Below are positions 24,855-33,825 of a DNA stretch of 64,000 nucleotides, in pieces. The DNA lies in NCBI GenBank assembly GCA_038116745.1, contig JAYODW010000005.1, positions 1 through 64,000 of the forward strand, given 5' to 3'. The DNA is from JAYODW01 sp038116745. Lineage in GTDB: Bacteria; Pseudomonadota; Gammaproteobacteria; Ga0077536. The position numbers and the translations under genes are program-made. The notes beneath the pieces are model-generated. The model had not been told where the DNA came from. It was given only the letters and a program-made list of their open reading frames with translations, and did not search any database. The stretch's first letter is position 1. The number at the start of each line of letters is the position of its first letter.

Positions 24855-26291
24855 TCAGCTGCACAGCGGCGGTCGCCGCGCCGCCCACGGGGCTGCCTGC
24901 TCAAGCTCACCCGCAAGGGAGAGCAGCGTGCTTTCATCGCCATCCCGTGCCACGAACTGGATGCCGACAGGCAAACCAGTCGCAGACCAGGCCAGCGGCA
25001 GACTGATCGCCGGATGGCCGGAAGCGTTGAATGGAGCGGTGAAGCAACAATCCGGCCCCATCCGGGTATCGTCGTAGCGCTCCACGTCCAGATTCATGTC
25101 GTAGTAGCCGTGAGCGCGCGGCAACATCGGTACGGTGGGCATGAGCCATACGTCATAGCTGTCCATGGTGCACGCCAGCTCGCGGCACATGGCCCGCATC
25201 GACTCGACATCATTAGCGTGACGGGTGCCCGCGATAGCCCGCCCTTTCTCAATCATCGAGCGGTAAAGCTCGGCCATATCACCTGCGGCGGGCGGACGAC
25301 CCAGGCCCGCGTAGACCCCCTCGAAAAAAGCCGCTGTCTGCACCGCGATAATCGCTGTGTAGGTCTTGTACAGCGGCCAGAAGTCATAGGGGACAGCGCG
25401 CGGCTCGACATGATGACCGAGCGCCTCGAGCTGCCGACCGGCGCTCTCTACGCCCGTCCGTACCTCAGGGTCGACCGGCGTTCCATGATCCGGCGCCTCC
25501 GTCACCATGGCGATTCTCAGTGGCCCCGTCGGGCGACTGACAGCGCTGAGGAAAGAGTCGGCCGGCGCTGGCAGACGGTAAGGCTCACCCGGCAGCGTCC
25601 CCGCCGTGACATCGAGCAGCGCCGCACTGTCGCGGACACTGCGGGACACGCAGTGCAGCGTCGCACCGCCATACCAGAAGTCCACCGCCATCGGCGCAAA
25701 GCTGATCCGCCCCCGCGCCGGTTTGAGGCCGACCAGTCCGCAGTTGGCCGCAGGCACGCGGATCGACCCGCCGCCGTCTGAGGCGTCCGCAAACGGCACG
25801 ACGCGCGCCGCAACCGCTGCGGCTGACCCGCCACTCGAGCCGCCGGGCGTGCGCTCAGGATCCCATGGATTGCGGGTCACGCCGTGCAGGCTCGATTCGG
25901 TGCTGAGCGCCCAGCCCTGCTCCGGCGAGGTCGATTTACCGAGCGCGATCACGCCGGCTGCTTTCAGGCGCCGGATCAGCTCAGAGTCCTCGGACGCGAC
26001 CTGGCTTTTCAACAGCGGGAGAGTATTGGTGAACGGCAGCCCCGCCCAGCTGCTGGCGAGTTCTTTCACCAGCCAGGGCACCCCGCTGAACGGACCTCTC
26101 TGACGCGCCGGATCTGCTGCGCGCTCACGCGCCTGCTCAAACGCAGAGTGGGCCAGGAAATTCAGCGTCGGCTGCAGTGCCTCAGCCCGCGTGATGGCTT
26201 CCTCGATAACCTCGACTGCAGAGACCTCGCCGGCCGCAATCAGTGCGCCGAGACCCAGTGCATCCAGCTCTCCGTATTCCGTCAACGCCAT
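24855..26291 (-). CDS. Amidase-signature enzyme 1
   Basis: A 478-residue amidase-signature hydrolase. Catalytic Lys lies in GVPWLVKELASSWAG. The Ser-rich block is TPGGSSGGSAAAVAARVVPFADASDGGGSIRVPAANCGLVGLKP, giving the cis-Ser and nucleophile Ser (DGGGSIR). The C-terminal PFNASGHPAISLPLAWSATGLPVGIQFVA is typical. Hydrolyses an amide such as an aryl or alkyl amide; substrate unknown. ATG 26291 is chosen as the family start. Divergent from a second amidase. Confidence 0.9.
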   Translation of the reverse strand: MALTEYGELDALGLGALIAAGEVSAVEVIEEAITRAEALQPTLNFLAHSAFEQARERAADPARQRGPFSGVPWLVKELASSWAGLPFTNTLPLLKSQVASEDSELIRRLKAAGVIALGKSTSPEQGWALSTESSLHGVTRNPWDPERTPGGSSGGSAAAVAARVVPFADASDGGGSIRVPAANCGLVGLKPARGRISFAPMAVDFWYGGATLHCVSRSVRDSAALLDVTAGTLPGEPYRLPAPADSFLSAVSRPTGPLRIAMVTEAPDHGTPVDPEVRTGVESAGRQLEALGHHVEPRAVPYDFWPLYKTYTAIIAVQTAAFFEGVYAGLGRPPAAGDMAELYRSMIEKGRAIAGTRHANDVESMRAMCRELACTMDSYDVWLMPTVPMLPRAHGYYDMNLDVERYDDTRMGPDCCFTAPFNASGHPAISLPLAWSATGLPVGIQFVARDGDESTLLSLAGELEQAAPWAARRPPLCS

Positions 26292-26379
26292 TGACTGTCT
26301 CCTGCATGCAGTACACTCGGAGCTCGATTCTGGGTGCCACGAAAGCACCTTTCAAGCAGCGAGCGCGCTCACTTTACCC

Positions 26380-26387
26380 GGGGAGAG
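26380..26387 (+). promoter_or_regulatory. Ribosome binding site that sets the start of amidase 2
   Basis: GGGGAGAG precedes the in-frame ATG at 26393 by 5 nt. A much longer in-frame reading from 26243 overlaps the divergent amidase gene and is rejected. A competing ATG at 26388 is out of frame. Confidence 0.55.
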
Positions 26388-26392
26388 ATGCC

Positions 26393-27799
26393 ATGGACTC
26401 CAACGAACTTGCCTACCTGGATCTGGTCGAGATAGCGCACCGGATTACCTCTCGTGATATCTCCTCAGTGGAGGTCACCCGCCACCTGCTGGAACGGATC
26501 AGCGCCCACGATAAAGCGCTCGGCAGCTATGTTGCCGTGCTGGCCGAGTCCGCCCAACGCGAAGCGCAGGCAGCTGACCAGGCTATCGCCAAGGGCCAGG
26601 CAGTGGGTCCGCTGCAGGGTGTGCCGGTTGCGGTCAAGGACCTGTGCGACATCGCGGGCACACGCACGGTTGCAGGCATGCCCCGTGTGCGTGGCAACGC
26701 CGCCGACGCGGCCGCAGATGCCACCGTGGTAGCCCGACTCCGCGCGGCCGGCGCGGTGATGCTGGGCAAACTCCAATTGACCGAAGGTGCGGTCGCCCAT
26801 CACCACCCGGATATCACGCCACCGCGCAATCCGCATAATGCCGATTACTGGAGTGGCGCATCGTCGAGTGGCTCCGGCGTCGCCGTTGCCGCGGGCCTCA
26901 GCTATGCCGCGCTGGGCTCAGATACCGGCGGATCGATTCGTTTTCCCTCTTTTGCCAACGGGCTGACAGGGGTGAAGGGCACCTGGGGCCGCGTGAGCCG
27001 GGCCGGCGTGTTCCCGCTGTCCTGGTCACTCGATCACGTCGGACCGATGGCACGTAGCGTGCGCGATTGCGCGGCCGTTCTCCAGGTCATCGCTGGCCCG
27101 GATCCGGCAGATCCGACGGCTCTCGATGCTCGGGTACCGGACTACCTGGCCGAGCTCGAACACGGGATCGCAGGCCTGCGGGTCGGCTTTGATGAGGCCT
27201 ATGCCACCACCCGGGTAGATGCGGACATCGTTGCGGCCATGCGCGACGCGCTGGAGATCCTGCGCAGCGCCGGTGCAGACATCGTCAACATCAGGATGCC
27301 GGATACAGAAGAAGTCCTGCAGGCCTGGTTTCCGCTGTGCACTGCCGACGCTGCTGCGGCCCACGCCTCCACCTACCCCGCCCAGGCCGACGCTTACGGC
27401 CCTGGTCTGTCAGGCCTGCTGGACACTGGCCGCGAGACCAGCGGCGTTGACTACGCCAACGCCCATGATCTGCGTCAGAACTTCCGCGGGCAGTACGCTG
27501 CTCTGTTCGCCGGCGTCGATGTGATCGTCGCACCTGCCTTGATGCGCCAGAATCTGACGTTGCAGGACTTCGCCCTATTCGGAGAGCGCGAGGAGGACTG
27601 GCCGGAACTGCTGCGCTTCACAGCACCATTCGATATCGCCGGCTCGCCCACCCTGTCACTACCTGCAGGATTCAATCAGGACGGCGCGCCGTTCGGTTTC
27701 CAGCTGCTGGGCGCGCATCTGGGCGAATCAGCCTTGCTACGCGCAGGTCACGCCTATCAGCAGGCGACGAGCTGGCACCGGCGCAATCCGACACTCTGA
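26393..27799 (+). CDS. Amidase-signature enzyme 2
   Basis: A 468-residue amidase-signature hydrolase. Catalytic Lys is in GVPVAVKDLCDIAGT. The Ser-rich block WSGASSSGSGVAVAAGLSYAALGSDTGGSIRFPS holds the cis-Ser and the nucleophile Ser of TGGSIR. The C-terminal half has FDIAGSPTLSLPAGFNQDGAPFGFQLLG. It differs enough from the neighbour at 24855-26291 to be a separate enzyme rather than a recent duplicate. The two are divergent with about 100 bp between starts. Confidence 0.9.
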   Translation: MDSNELAYLDLVEIAHRITSRDISSVEVTRHLLERISAHDKALGSYVAVLAESAQREAQAADQAIAKGQAVGPLQGVPVAVKDLCDIAGTRTVAGMPRVRGNAADAAADATVVARLRAAGAVMLGKLQLTEGAVAHHHPDITPPRNPHNADYWSGASSSGSGVAVAAGLSYAALGSDTGGSIRFPSFANGLTGVKGTWGRVSRAGVFPLSWSLDHVGPMARSVRDCAAVLQVIAGPDPADPTALDARVPDYLAELEHGIAGLRVGFDEAYATTRVDADIVAAMRDALEILRSAGADIVNIRMPDTEEVLQAWFPLCTADAAAAHASTYPAQADAYGPGLSGLLDTGRETSGVDYANAHDLRQNFRGQYAALFAGVDVIVAPALMRQNLTLQDFALFGEREEDWPELLRFTAPFDIAGSPTLSLPAGFNQDGAPFGFQLLGAHLGESALLRAGHAYQQATSWHRRNPTL

Positions 27800-28247
27800 G
27801 CCGTCGCTCGCGCACTGGCTGCATCGCGACCCTGCCCAACGGGTCGGGTCGCCGTTCAGCAGTTAGACCCGGTCCAGACGCTGATCGCCGTTTCGCCGCC
27901 CTGAGGGTGAGCAGACCTCGACGGCGGCCAGACCTGAAGCAGTTGCGACTCGGATTTCGGAGCGCAGCGCCTGCCTCACGGCGGAACTCACTGGGCTCTT
28001 GAGTACCACGCCCAAGCACCATACCGGTTGCTCTCTAACGCCCCTCGCAACGTTCAGAAGAACACGCTACCGCGGTGGAAAGCCGCGGCCCGCCCTTAAA
28101 ACCAGACTGCTCAAACTCACTGCGGGCGCTTCCTGAACGCTCCGGCAGCGTCTCCTTATATGCAAATATTTGCATATTTTAAAATTTATCTTTATTGCAT
28201 TTAATGCGCGCGAATTGAAATTTTATCCTCATTATTTTTTTTGATTC
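27800..28247. other. 448-bp intergenic region between amidase 2 and the tungstate locus
   Basis: No credible gene. The left 300 bp are GC-rich like the flanks, with a small CCGCGG-N7-CCGCGG hairpin at 28070-28088 that has no following T-run. From about 28155 to 28247 the sequence turns sharply AT-rich and contains the 20-bp palindrome described separately. This is the promoter region of the barrel-tupA operon. Confidence 0.6.
28158..28177. promoter_or_regulatory. Perfect 20-bp palindrome, candidate operator of the tungstate/molybdate locus
   Basis: ATATGCAAATATTTGCATAT is an exact 20-bp palindrome, 70 bp upstream of the barrel gene's ATG in an AT-rich segment. A ModE-HTH regulator gene lies in the same locus (30645-31736), and ModE-type proteins bind palindromes with TAT-rich arms. 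The sequence is not the classical E. coli ModE consensus, so the link is inference. Confidence 0.5.
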
Positions 28248-29654
28248 ATGTATAACTCCGCCGGTTTAAAAGGTGACGCTGCCGCGCTCCTGACGCTCGT
28301 CACTCTGTGTCTCAGCATCACACCCGGTGCCGTCTCTGCCGCGCCCTGGCGACTGTCGCAAGCTGCTGATCTGCCCTCCTGGCTCTCGATATCAGGAACG
28401 CAACGGACCCGGTATGAGAACCTCGATAACCGCTACAGGCTCGGCCGTCAGGGTAGCGACCAGATGCTGGCCTTGCGCACAATCATCAAGACAGAAGCGC
28501 ATTCTGAAAACCTCAGCGCCGCCGTGGAGTTCATCGACTCGCGCGCGTATCTCGACGACGCGGGCACCGCTATTACGACCACCATGGTCAATCCCGTCGA
28601 GCTGCTGCAGGGCTACATCGCGCTGACAAACCGTGAGGTTTTTCGTTCAGGCGACGAAAGTACGATCCGCGCAGGACGGCTGACGCTGGATGTCGGGAGT
28701 CGCCGCTATGTAGCGCGCAGCAAATACCGCAACACGATTAACACCTTCACCGGCATCGAATGGAACTGGTCAGACCCCGACGGGAATCACATCCAGGCTT
28801 TCTACACCCTGCCGGTGAATCGCAAACCGAACCTGCCCCAGGCGCTGCGTGATAACGATATTGAGTTTGACGAAGAGGATAAGGATGTCCGGTTCTGGGG
28901 GCTCTATTACGGAACCCGCGGCCTACCCTGGGGACTTGAGGGCGAAATCTTTCTGTTCGGTCTCGATGAAGATGACGTCAAAGGACGGCCGTCGCGTAAC
29001 CGCAACTTCCTCATGCCCGGCTTTCGCCTGTACCAACCTAAAGCCCCCGCAAAATTCGACTGGCTGCTGGAATCCGCCTTTCAGATAGGCGAATCACGCG
29101 CCACCGCGCTGCCAACCGACCAGCGCGACCTGGATACCTTTGCTTACAACGCCCGCGTGGAGCTCGGCTACAGCTGGGACCATGCCTCGAAACCACGTTT
29201 GAACGCTGAATTCGACATCGCGAGCGGCGACGACGACCCTTTTGACGGCGACTACGGACGCTTCGACACCCTCTTCGGCGCTCGGCGTCTGGATTTCGGG
29301 CCCACAGGCATTTATGGCGCTTTTGCGCGCAGCAACATCATCTCGCCCGGTCTGCGTCTGAATATGAAACCAAGCGCGCGCAGCGAACTCATGCTGTGCT
29401 ACCGCGGTTTCTGGCTTGAATCGCGTCGCGATGCCTGGACTACGAGCCGGCTGCGGGATCCCAGCGGTAATTCCGGTCGCTTCATCGCGCAGCAGATCGA
29501 GGGGCGCCTGCGCTATACCGTGCTCCCCGAAAGCATCGCGCTGGAGTTTGGCTTTGCGGCGGCGTTTGACGGCGGATTCATGCAGCGCGCACCCCTCTCG
29601 CCGGGAAATCAGGACATGCTCTACACCTACTCACACATCATGTTCACGTTCTGA
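28248..29654 (+). CDS. Alginate-export-like outer-membrane beta-barrel protein
   Basis: A 468-residue barrel with a signal peptide (LTLVTLCLSITPGAVSA). The body resembles the AlgE/alginate_exp family: LSISGTQRTRYENLDNRYR, then paired strands such as EFIDSRAYLDDAG and IRAGRLTLDVGSRRYVARS, and FNTFTG-like turns. It ends in TYSHIMFTF with terminal Phe, the outer-membrane assembly signal. It lies 14 bp upstream of tupA, so it probably provides the outer-membrane route for the substrate of that binding protein. The AlgE-like label describes the fold, not alginate transport. Confidence 0.8.
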   Translation: MYNSAGLKGDAAALLTLVTLCLSITPGAVSAAPWRLSQAADLPSWLSISGTQRTRYENLDNRYRLGRQGSDQMLALRTIIKTEAHSENLSAAVEFIDSRAYLDDAGTAITTTMVNPVELLQGYIALTNREVFRSGDESTIRAGRLTLDVGSRRYVARSKYRNTINTFTGIEWNWSDPDGNHIQAFYTLPVNRKPNLPQALRDNDIEFDEEDKDVRFWGLYYGTRGLPWGLEGEIFLFGLDEDDVKGRPSRNRNFLMPGFRLYQPKAPAKFDWLLESAFQIGESRATALPTDQRDLDTFAYNARVELGYSWDHASKPRLNAEFDIASGDDDPFDGDYGRFDTLFGARRLDFGPTGIYGAFARSNIISPGLRLNMKPSARSELMLCYRGFWLESRRDAWTTSRLRDPSGNSGRFIAQQIEGRLRYTVLPESIALEFGFAAAFDGGFMQRAPLSPGNQDMLYTYSHIMFTF

Positions 29655-29668
29655 CGGACGATACTTCG

Positions 29669-30457
29669 ATGCAGAAACACTTCAAGAAATCGCTGATCAC
29701 CCTGCTCGCGGCACTTCTGCTTCTGCCGCAGGTCGGCCTGGCGAACGAGAATTTCATCCTTCTTCAATCGACAACATCCACCCAGAATTCCGGCCTTTTC
29801 GACTTTCTTCTGCCACGTTACTCGGCTGCGAGTGGTGTTGAAGTGAGAGTAGTTGCTGTCGGAACCGGTCAGGCGCTGCGCAATGCCCGCGAAGGTAACG
29901 GCGATGTGTTGATGGTTCATGCAAAAGACGCAGAGGAGCAGTTCATCGCTGAGGGTTTCGGGCTGCATCGGTATCCGGTGATGTTCAACGACTTTGTGAT
30001 TGTCGGCCCACCGGAGGACCCGGCGGGAGTCCATCAGGCCGCGTCTGCGCCGGAGGCGCTGACGCGTATTGCCGCCGCGCAAGCAAACTTTCTGACCCGG
30101 GGAGACGACAGCGGAACACATCAACGTGAACGTGCCCTGTGGGCCCAAGCGTCGCTGCTTCCAGCGCCCAGGGAAGACCCCTGGTATAAAGACATCGGCA
30201 GCGGCATGGGGCGTGCATTGCAGATCGCGGCCGAGATCAGCGGCTACACGCTGAGCGACCGCGGTACATGGGTCGCTGTCGCCGACCCTGCGCGGCTGCC
30301 AGTGCTGTTTGAAGGGGGCGCGGCGCTGCGCAATCAGTACAGCCTCATCGTGGTGAACCCTGAGCGCCACCCGCACGTCAAAGCCGCGGCCGCTCAGGCG
30401 TTTGTTGACTGGATGCTCTCTGCCGACGGACAGCAGACCATCGCGGAATTCCGTCTT
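29669..30457 (+). CDS. tupA: TupA-like tungstate (or molybdate) ABC-transporter binding protein, cut by assembly gap
   Basis: 263 codons are present before the run of N. A signal peptide (LITLLAALLLLPQVGLA) is followed by ILLQSTTSTQNSGLFDFLLPRY, the diagnostic TTST oxyanion motif of TupA. Then GTGQALRNAREGNGDVLMVH, FLTRGDDSGTHQRE and DPWYKDIGSGMG follow. TupA binds tungstate very tightly for import with TupB permease and TupC ATPase. Those two are not in the window. The last 10-20 residues and probably tupBC lie within the unsequenced gap at 30458-30557. Tungstate versus molybdate preference cannot be told from this alone. Confidence 0.85.
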
Positions 30458-30557
30458 NNNNNNNNNNNNNNNNNNNNNNNNNNNNNNNNNNNNNNNNNNN
30501 NNNNNNNNNNNNNNNNNNNNNNNNNNNNNNNNNNNNNNNNNNNNNNNNNNNNNNNNN
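30458..30557. other. Assembly gap: exactly 100 N
   Basis: A run of 100 N, the conventional placeholder for a scaffold gap of unknown length. It interrupts tupA near its C-terminus. The sequence after it (30558-30644) has stops in the regulator's frame, so the genes on both sides are separate. The true missing length could be large enough for tupB and tupC. Confidence 0.98.
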
Positions 30558-30644
30558 GGGCCTGCAGGCACGGGAATCTGAACGCCGGTCCTCACGCCGC
30601 CCGGCACCCGCGTTCTGCAGTAAGCTCGGAGCCGAGACCACTGA

Positions 30645-31736
30645 TTGGATTGGAACGTCTTGCCCCGGATAGCGCTACAGCTTGAACTGCGCTGGCTTCT
30701 CGCCGCGGAGGACAATGCGCTCCAGGAGATCGAGCCACTACTGTTCGATCTGCTGAACGGTGTACGCCAGGAAGGACAACTGAATTACGCTGCACGCGCC
30801 GCCGATGTCTCCTACCGGCACGCCTGGGGTCTCTTCCGTCACTGGGAACAACGCCTCGGCAGGCCCCTGGTGGTCACGCGGAAAGGTCGCGGCACTACTC
30901 TCACCGACCTGGGTGCAGCCCTGCTCGCCTGCGCAGACAGGGTCGGAGAGTACGTACGCCCGACGCTGGAGGGCGCCGCTCTCGAAGCGGGTGCGCAGCT
31001 CAGCGAAGCTGCAGATCCGGGACGCCATTCAGTTGCTATCGCCTCCAGCCACGACCCGAGAATGCAGGCCCTGCGCGCGCACCTGAGTTCCCGCTACCGG
31101 GTCTTTATGGAGACTGTTGGGAGCGTTTCGGCGCTCGCGCGTTATCGACGCGATGAAGCAGAGATCGCGGGTTTTCATATCCCACTCGGCGAGCTGGGCA
31201 CCTCGGTCGGTGCCCACCTCATTGCACAGCTCGACAGCGCCAGAGATCAGATCTGGCTGGTCGCAGCACGTACCCTTGGGCTCCTCTCCAGGACAGACCG
31301 GCCCTGTTCGGATCTGAACAGCCTGGCAACAGACGAGCTGCGATTCGTGAACAGGCAACCAGGCTCGAGTACCCGTCTGGCTTTCGATGGTCTGCTCGGC
31401 ACCCTGGGCATCGCACCGGGCCACATCATTGGCTACGACCACGAGGAGTACACCCACACAGCCGTGGCGGCTCTCGTTGCCAGCGGCTCGGCAGATGCCG
31501 GCCTGGCCACCGAGGACGTCGCGCGACAGCTGCAGCTGCATTTTGTACCGTTGACCGATGAGCGGTTTTACATTGCTATCCGTCGAAACAGTGACGCTGC
31601 GCTCAAACGCAGCCTCGGAGATTTTTGCGCGGGGCAGGTGATTGCAGGCCTGGAGCACGCTAAACCAGACGAGCGGACACCAACCGTCGCCGCGCTGAAA
31701 CGCATCCATCGCGCAGGGTTCTGGAAAAAAAGCTGA
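30645..31736 (+). CDS. ModE-type HTH regulator with periplasmic-binding-protein-like domain
   Basis: About 363 residues. The N-terminal ModE/LysR-like winged HTH (about 18-95: LNYAARAADVSYRHAWGLFRHWEQRLG then VTRKGRGTTLTDLG) is followed by a PBP-like effector domain (about 128-350) with IASSHDPRMQALRAHL, EIAGFHIPLGELG and RFVNRQPGSSTRLAFD. This architecture matches one-component regulators in which the second domain resembles molybdate- or tungstate-type binding proteins. It probably senses the same oxyanion as TupA and acts on the 28158-28177 palindrome. Stops lie upstream to the gap, so start is TTG 30645, or TTG 30660; this is uncertain. Confidence 0.8.
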   Translation: MDWNVLPRIALQLELRWLLAAEDNALQEIEPLLFDLLNGVRQEGQLNYAARAADVSYRHAWGLFRHWEQRLGRPLVVTRKGRGTTLTDLGAALLACADRVGEYVRPTLEGAALEAGAQLSEAADPGRHSVAIASSHDPRMQALRAHLSSRYRVFMETVGSVSALARYRRDEAEIAGFHIPLGELGTSVGAHLIAQLDSARDQIWLVAARTLGLLSRTDRPCSDLNSLATDELRFVNRQPGSSTRLAFDGLLGTLGIAPGHIIGYDHEEYTHTAVAALVASGSADAGLATEDVARQLQLHFVPLTDERFYIAIRRNSDAALKRSLGDFCAGQVIAGLEHAKPDERTPTVAALKRIHRAGFWKKS

Positions 31737-31807
31737 CCAAGCACCCATGACGCCCTGCTGCGAGCGCCGTATGATCGCGCCCCTTCAGGGTTTTACCAGA
31801 CGCACGC

Positions 31808-32755
31808 ATGAAAGTTTTCATCGACGGTGAAGCCGGGACAACCGGCCTCCAGATCCAGGAGCGCCTTGTCGGGCGCCGGGATCTCGAGCTGCTCCAGCTT
31901 GACGCCACAATGCGCAAGGACCTCGCCGCCCGCCGGGATGCGCTGAACGCTGCGGACATCGCCATCCTGTGTCTGCCGGACGATGCTGCCCGGGAAGCGA
32001 CCGCCCTGGTCGAGAACCCGCAGACCTGTGTCATAGACGCCTCAACCGCCCATCGCACGGCGCCGGGCTGGACCTATGGGTTCCCGGAATACGCGCCGGA
32101 GCAGCGTCAACGGCTCTGTGACAGCAAACGGATCAGCAATCCCGGCTGCTATGCGGTAGCCGCGGTTTCGATCCTCCATCCGCTGGTGCAGGCCGGCCTC
32201 GTGCCGGCGGACTGGCCGATCAGCATCAACGCCGTTTCGGGCTACTCCGGAGGCGGTAAGGCATTGATCGAAGCCTTCGCGCAATCGCCTGAAACCCCAG
32301 GCGCTCCGGGCACCCTGTACGACTACGGTCTCGGACTGGCACACAAACACCTGCCGGAAATCACCCACTGGGGCGGCCTCGCGCGCGCACCGATTTTTCT
32401 ACCCGCCGTCGCGCGCTACTACCAGGGCATGCTTGTGCATGTGCCGCTGGCGACCTGGTCGCTGCCGGCAGCGCCCGCACCCCGGGATATTCACCACGCT
32501 CTTTGTGCGCATTACGGCGCAGATGGCTTCGTCGAGGTCGTGCCGCAGGAAGAAAGTGCAGCGCTGGAGCGGATCGACCCCGAAGCGTGCAACGGCACCA
32601 ACAAACTCAGGCTGTATGTGCTGCAGAGCGCAGACGAAACTCAGGCGGTTGTTGTGGCGCAGCTGGACAATCTGGGCAAGGGCGCGTCAGGTCAGGCCGT
32701 CCAGACACTCAACCTGATCGCAGGCGTGGACGAGGCGCTTGGCTTGATCGAATAA
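31808..32755 (+). CDS. argC: N-acetyl-gamma-glutamyl-phosphate reductase, type 2 (short form)
   Basis: A 315-residue ArgC of the short type. It has the type-2 N-terminus KVFIDGEAGTTGLQIQERL, the catalytic Cys in ISNPGCYAVA at about residue 116, and the SGYSGGGKALIEAF loop. It reduces N-acetylglutamyl phosphate to the semialdehyde in arginine biosynthesis, using NADPH. No other arg gene is adjacent. A TATGAT hexamer at 31770-31775 could be the -10 box. Confidence 0.92.
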   Translation: MKVFIDGEAGTTGLQIQERLVGRRDLELLQLDATMRKDLAARRDALNAADIAILCLPDDAAREATALVENPQTCVIDASTAHRTAPGWTYGFPEYAPEQRQRLCDSKRISNPGCYAVAAVSILHPLVQAGLVPADWPISINAVSGYSGGGKALIEAFAQSPETPGAPGTLYDYGLGLAHKHLPEITHWGGLARAPIFLPAVARYYQGMLVHVPLATWSLPAAPAPRDIHHALCAHYGADGFVEVVPQEESAALERIDPEACNGTNKLRLYVLQSADETQAVVVAQLDNLGKGASGQAVQTLNLIAGVDEALGLIE

Positions 32756-32770
32756 AGCCCGCGTCACACC

Positions 32771-33811
32771 TTACGAGGCCAGCGCGGCAACCGGTTCTTC
32801 CAGTGCCGACATCAGATCTGCACAGACTGAAGCGCCGATTTCGTGCGAACGAAGTCGCGCAGCGTGGTCATAGATCTGGGCACCGAGGATGACCTCATCC
32901 GCCTGGGTAACGTCCAGAAACGCTTCCAGCTGGCGCCGCACACTGGCAGGACCGCCGACCATGGCGCATGAGAGTGCGCGGTCCACGCCAGCGCGTTCTG
33001 GCGGGGTCCAGTAGTCGTCCATCGAGTCGCGCGGTGGTTGCAGCTTGCCGGGCGCACCGCGAAACAGATTGGTGAACTGCACCTGCATGGACGTGAACAG
33101 CCGTCTGGCCTCGGCGTCTGAGTCTGCTGCATACAGACCCGCACCGACTGCCGCATAAGGTTCCTTGAGCGTCGTCGAAGGCTCAAAACGCTCGCGATAG
33201 ATGCGCAAGGCATCGGTCAGCGCGTCCGGCGCAAAGTGCGACGCGAACGCGAACGGTAAGCCGAGCATGGCTGCAAGCTGCGCCCCGAACAGGCTCGATC
33301 CCAGGATCCACAGCGGCACCTTGAGACCTTCCCCGGGCACAGCGCGCACTGCCTGCCCGGGTTCAGCCGCGCCGAAGTACGCCTGCAGCTCAAGCACGTC
33401 CTGGGGAAAGCGGTCGGGGTGGGAGCTTGAGTCCCGACGCAGCGCGCGTGCGGTGAGCATGTCCGAGCCCGGCGCCCGCCCGAGCCCAAGATCGATGCGG
33501 CCGGGGTAGAGTGCCGCCAGAGTGCCGAACTGCTCTGCGATCACCAGTGGCGAGTGATTCGGCAGCATGATTCCGCCTGCACCGACTCTGATGGCCTGCG
33601 TTGATCCAGCGATATGACCAATCAGAACGGCAGTCGCCGAGCTCGCTATCCCCGGCATATTGTGATGCTCTGCAAGCCAGTAGCGGTGATAGCCCCAGCG
33701 CTCCGCGTGCTGCGCGAGATCAACGGAACGCTGAAAAGTTGTTGCGCAGTCGCTATCAGCGACAACCGGCGCCAGGTCCAGAATGGAATATCGCTTCAGA
33801 CGGATACTCAT
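32771..33811 (-). CDS. Luciferase-like (LLM class) flavin-dependent oxidoreductase 2
   Basis: 346 residues from the ATG at 33811. Typical signatures: RYSILDLAPV, YHRYWLAEHHNMPGIASSATAVLIGHIAG, IRVGAGGIMLPNHSPLVIAEQFGTLAALYPGRIDLGLGRAPG. The close match to the YhbW/MsnO8-type subgroup (alkane monooxygenase-like) suggests an FMN-dependent oxidoreductase of unknown substrate. Convergent with argC (15 bp apart). Confidence 0.9.
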   Translation of the reverse strand: MSIRLKRYSILDLAPVVADSDCATTFQRSVDLAQHAERWGYHRYWLAEHHNMPGIASSATAVLIGHIAGSTQAIRVGAGGIMLPNHSPLVIAEQFGTLAALYPGRIDLGLGRAPGSDMLTARALRRDSSSHPDRFPQDVLELQAYFGAAEPGQAVRAVPGEGLKVPLWILGSSLFGAQLAAMLGLPFAFASHFAPDALTDALRIYRERFEPSTTLKEPYAAVGAGLYAADSDAEARRLFTSMQVQFTNLFRGAPGKLQPPRDSMDDYWTPPERAGVDRALSCAMVGGPASVRRQLEAFLDVTQADEVILGAQIYDHAARLRSHEIGASVCADLMSALEEPVAALAS

Positions 33812-33825
33812 GATGCCGCGCCGCC

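Noticed and set aside
28070..28088. CCGCGG-N7-CCGCGG hairpin, considered as a molybdenum-cofactor or other riboswitch element
   Set aside because: Only a 6-bp stem with no further conserved helices and far from the start codon.
30378..30715. Open frames spanning the run of N
   Set aside because: They join unrelated sequence through unknown bases.
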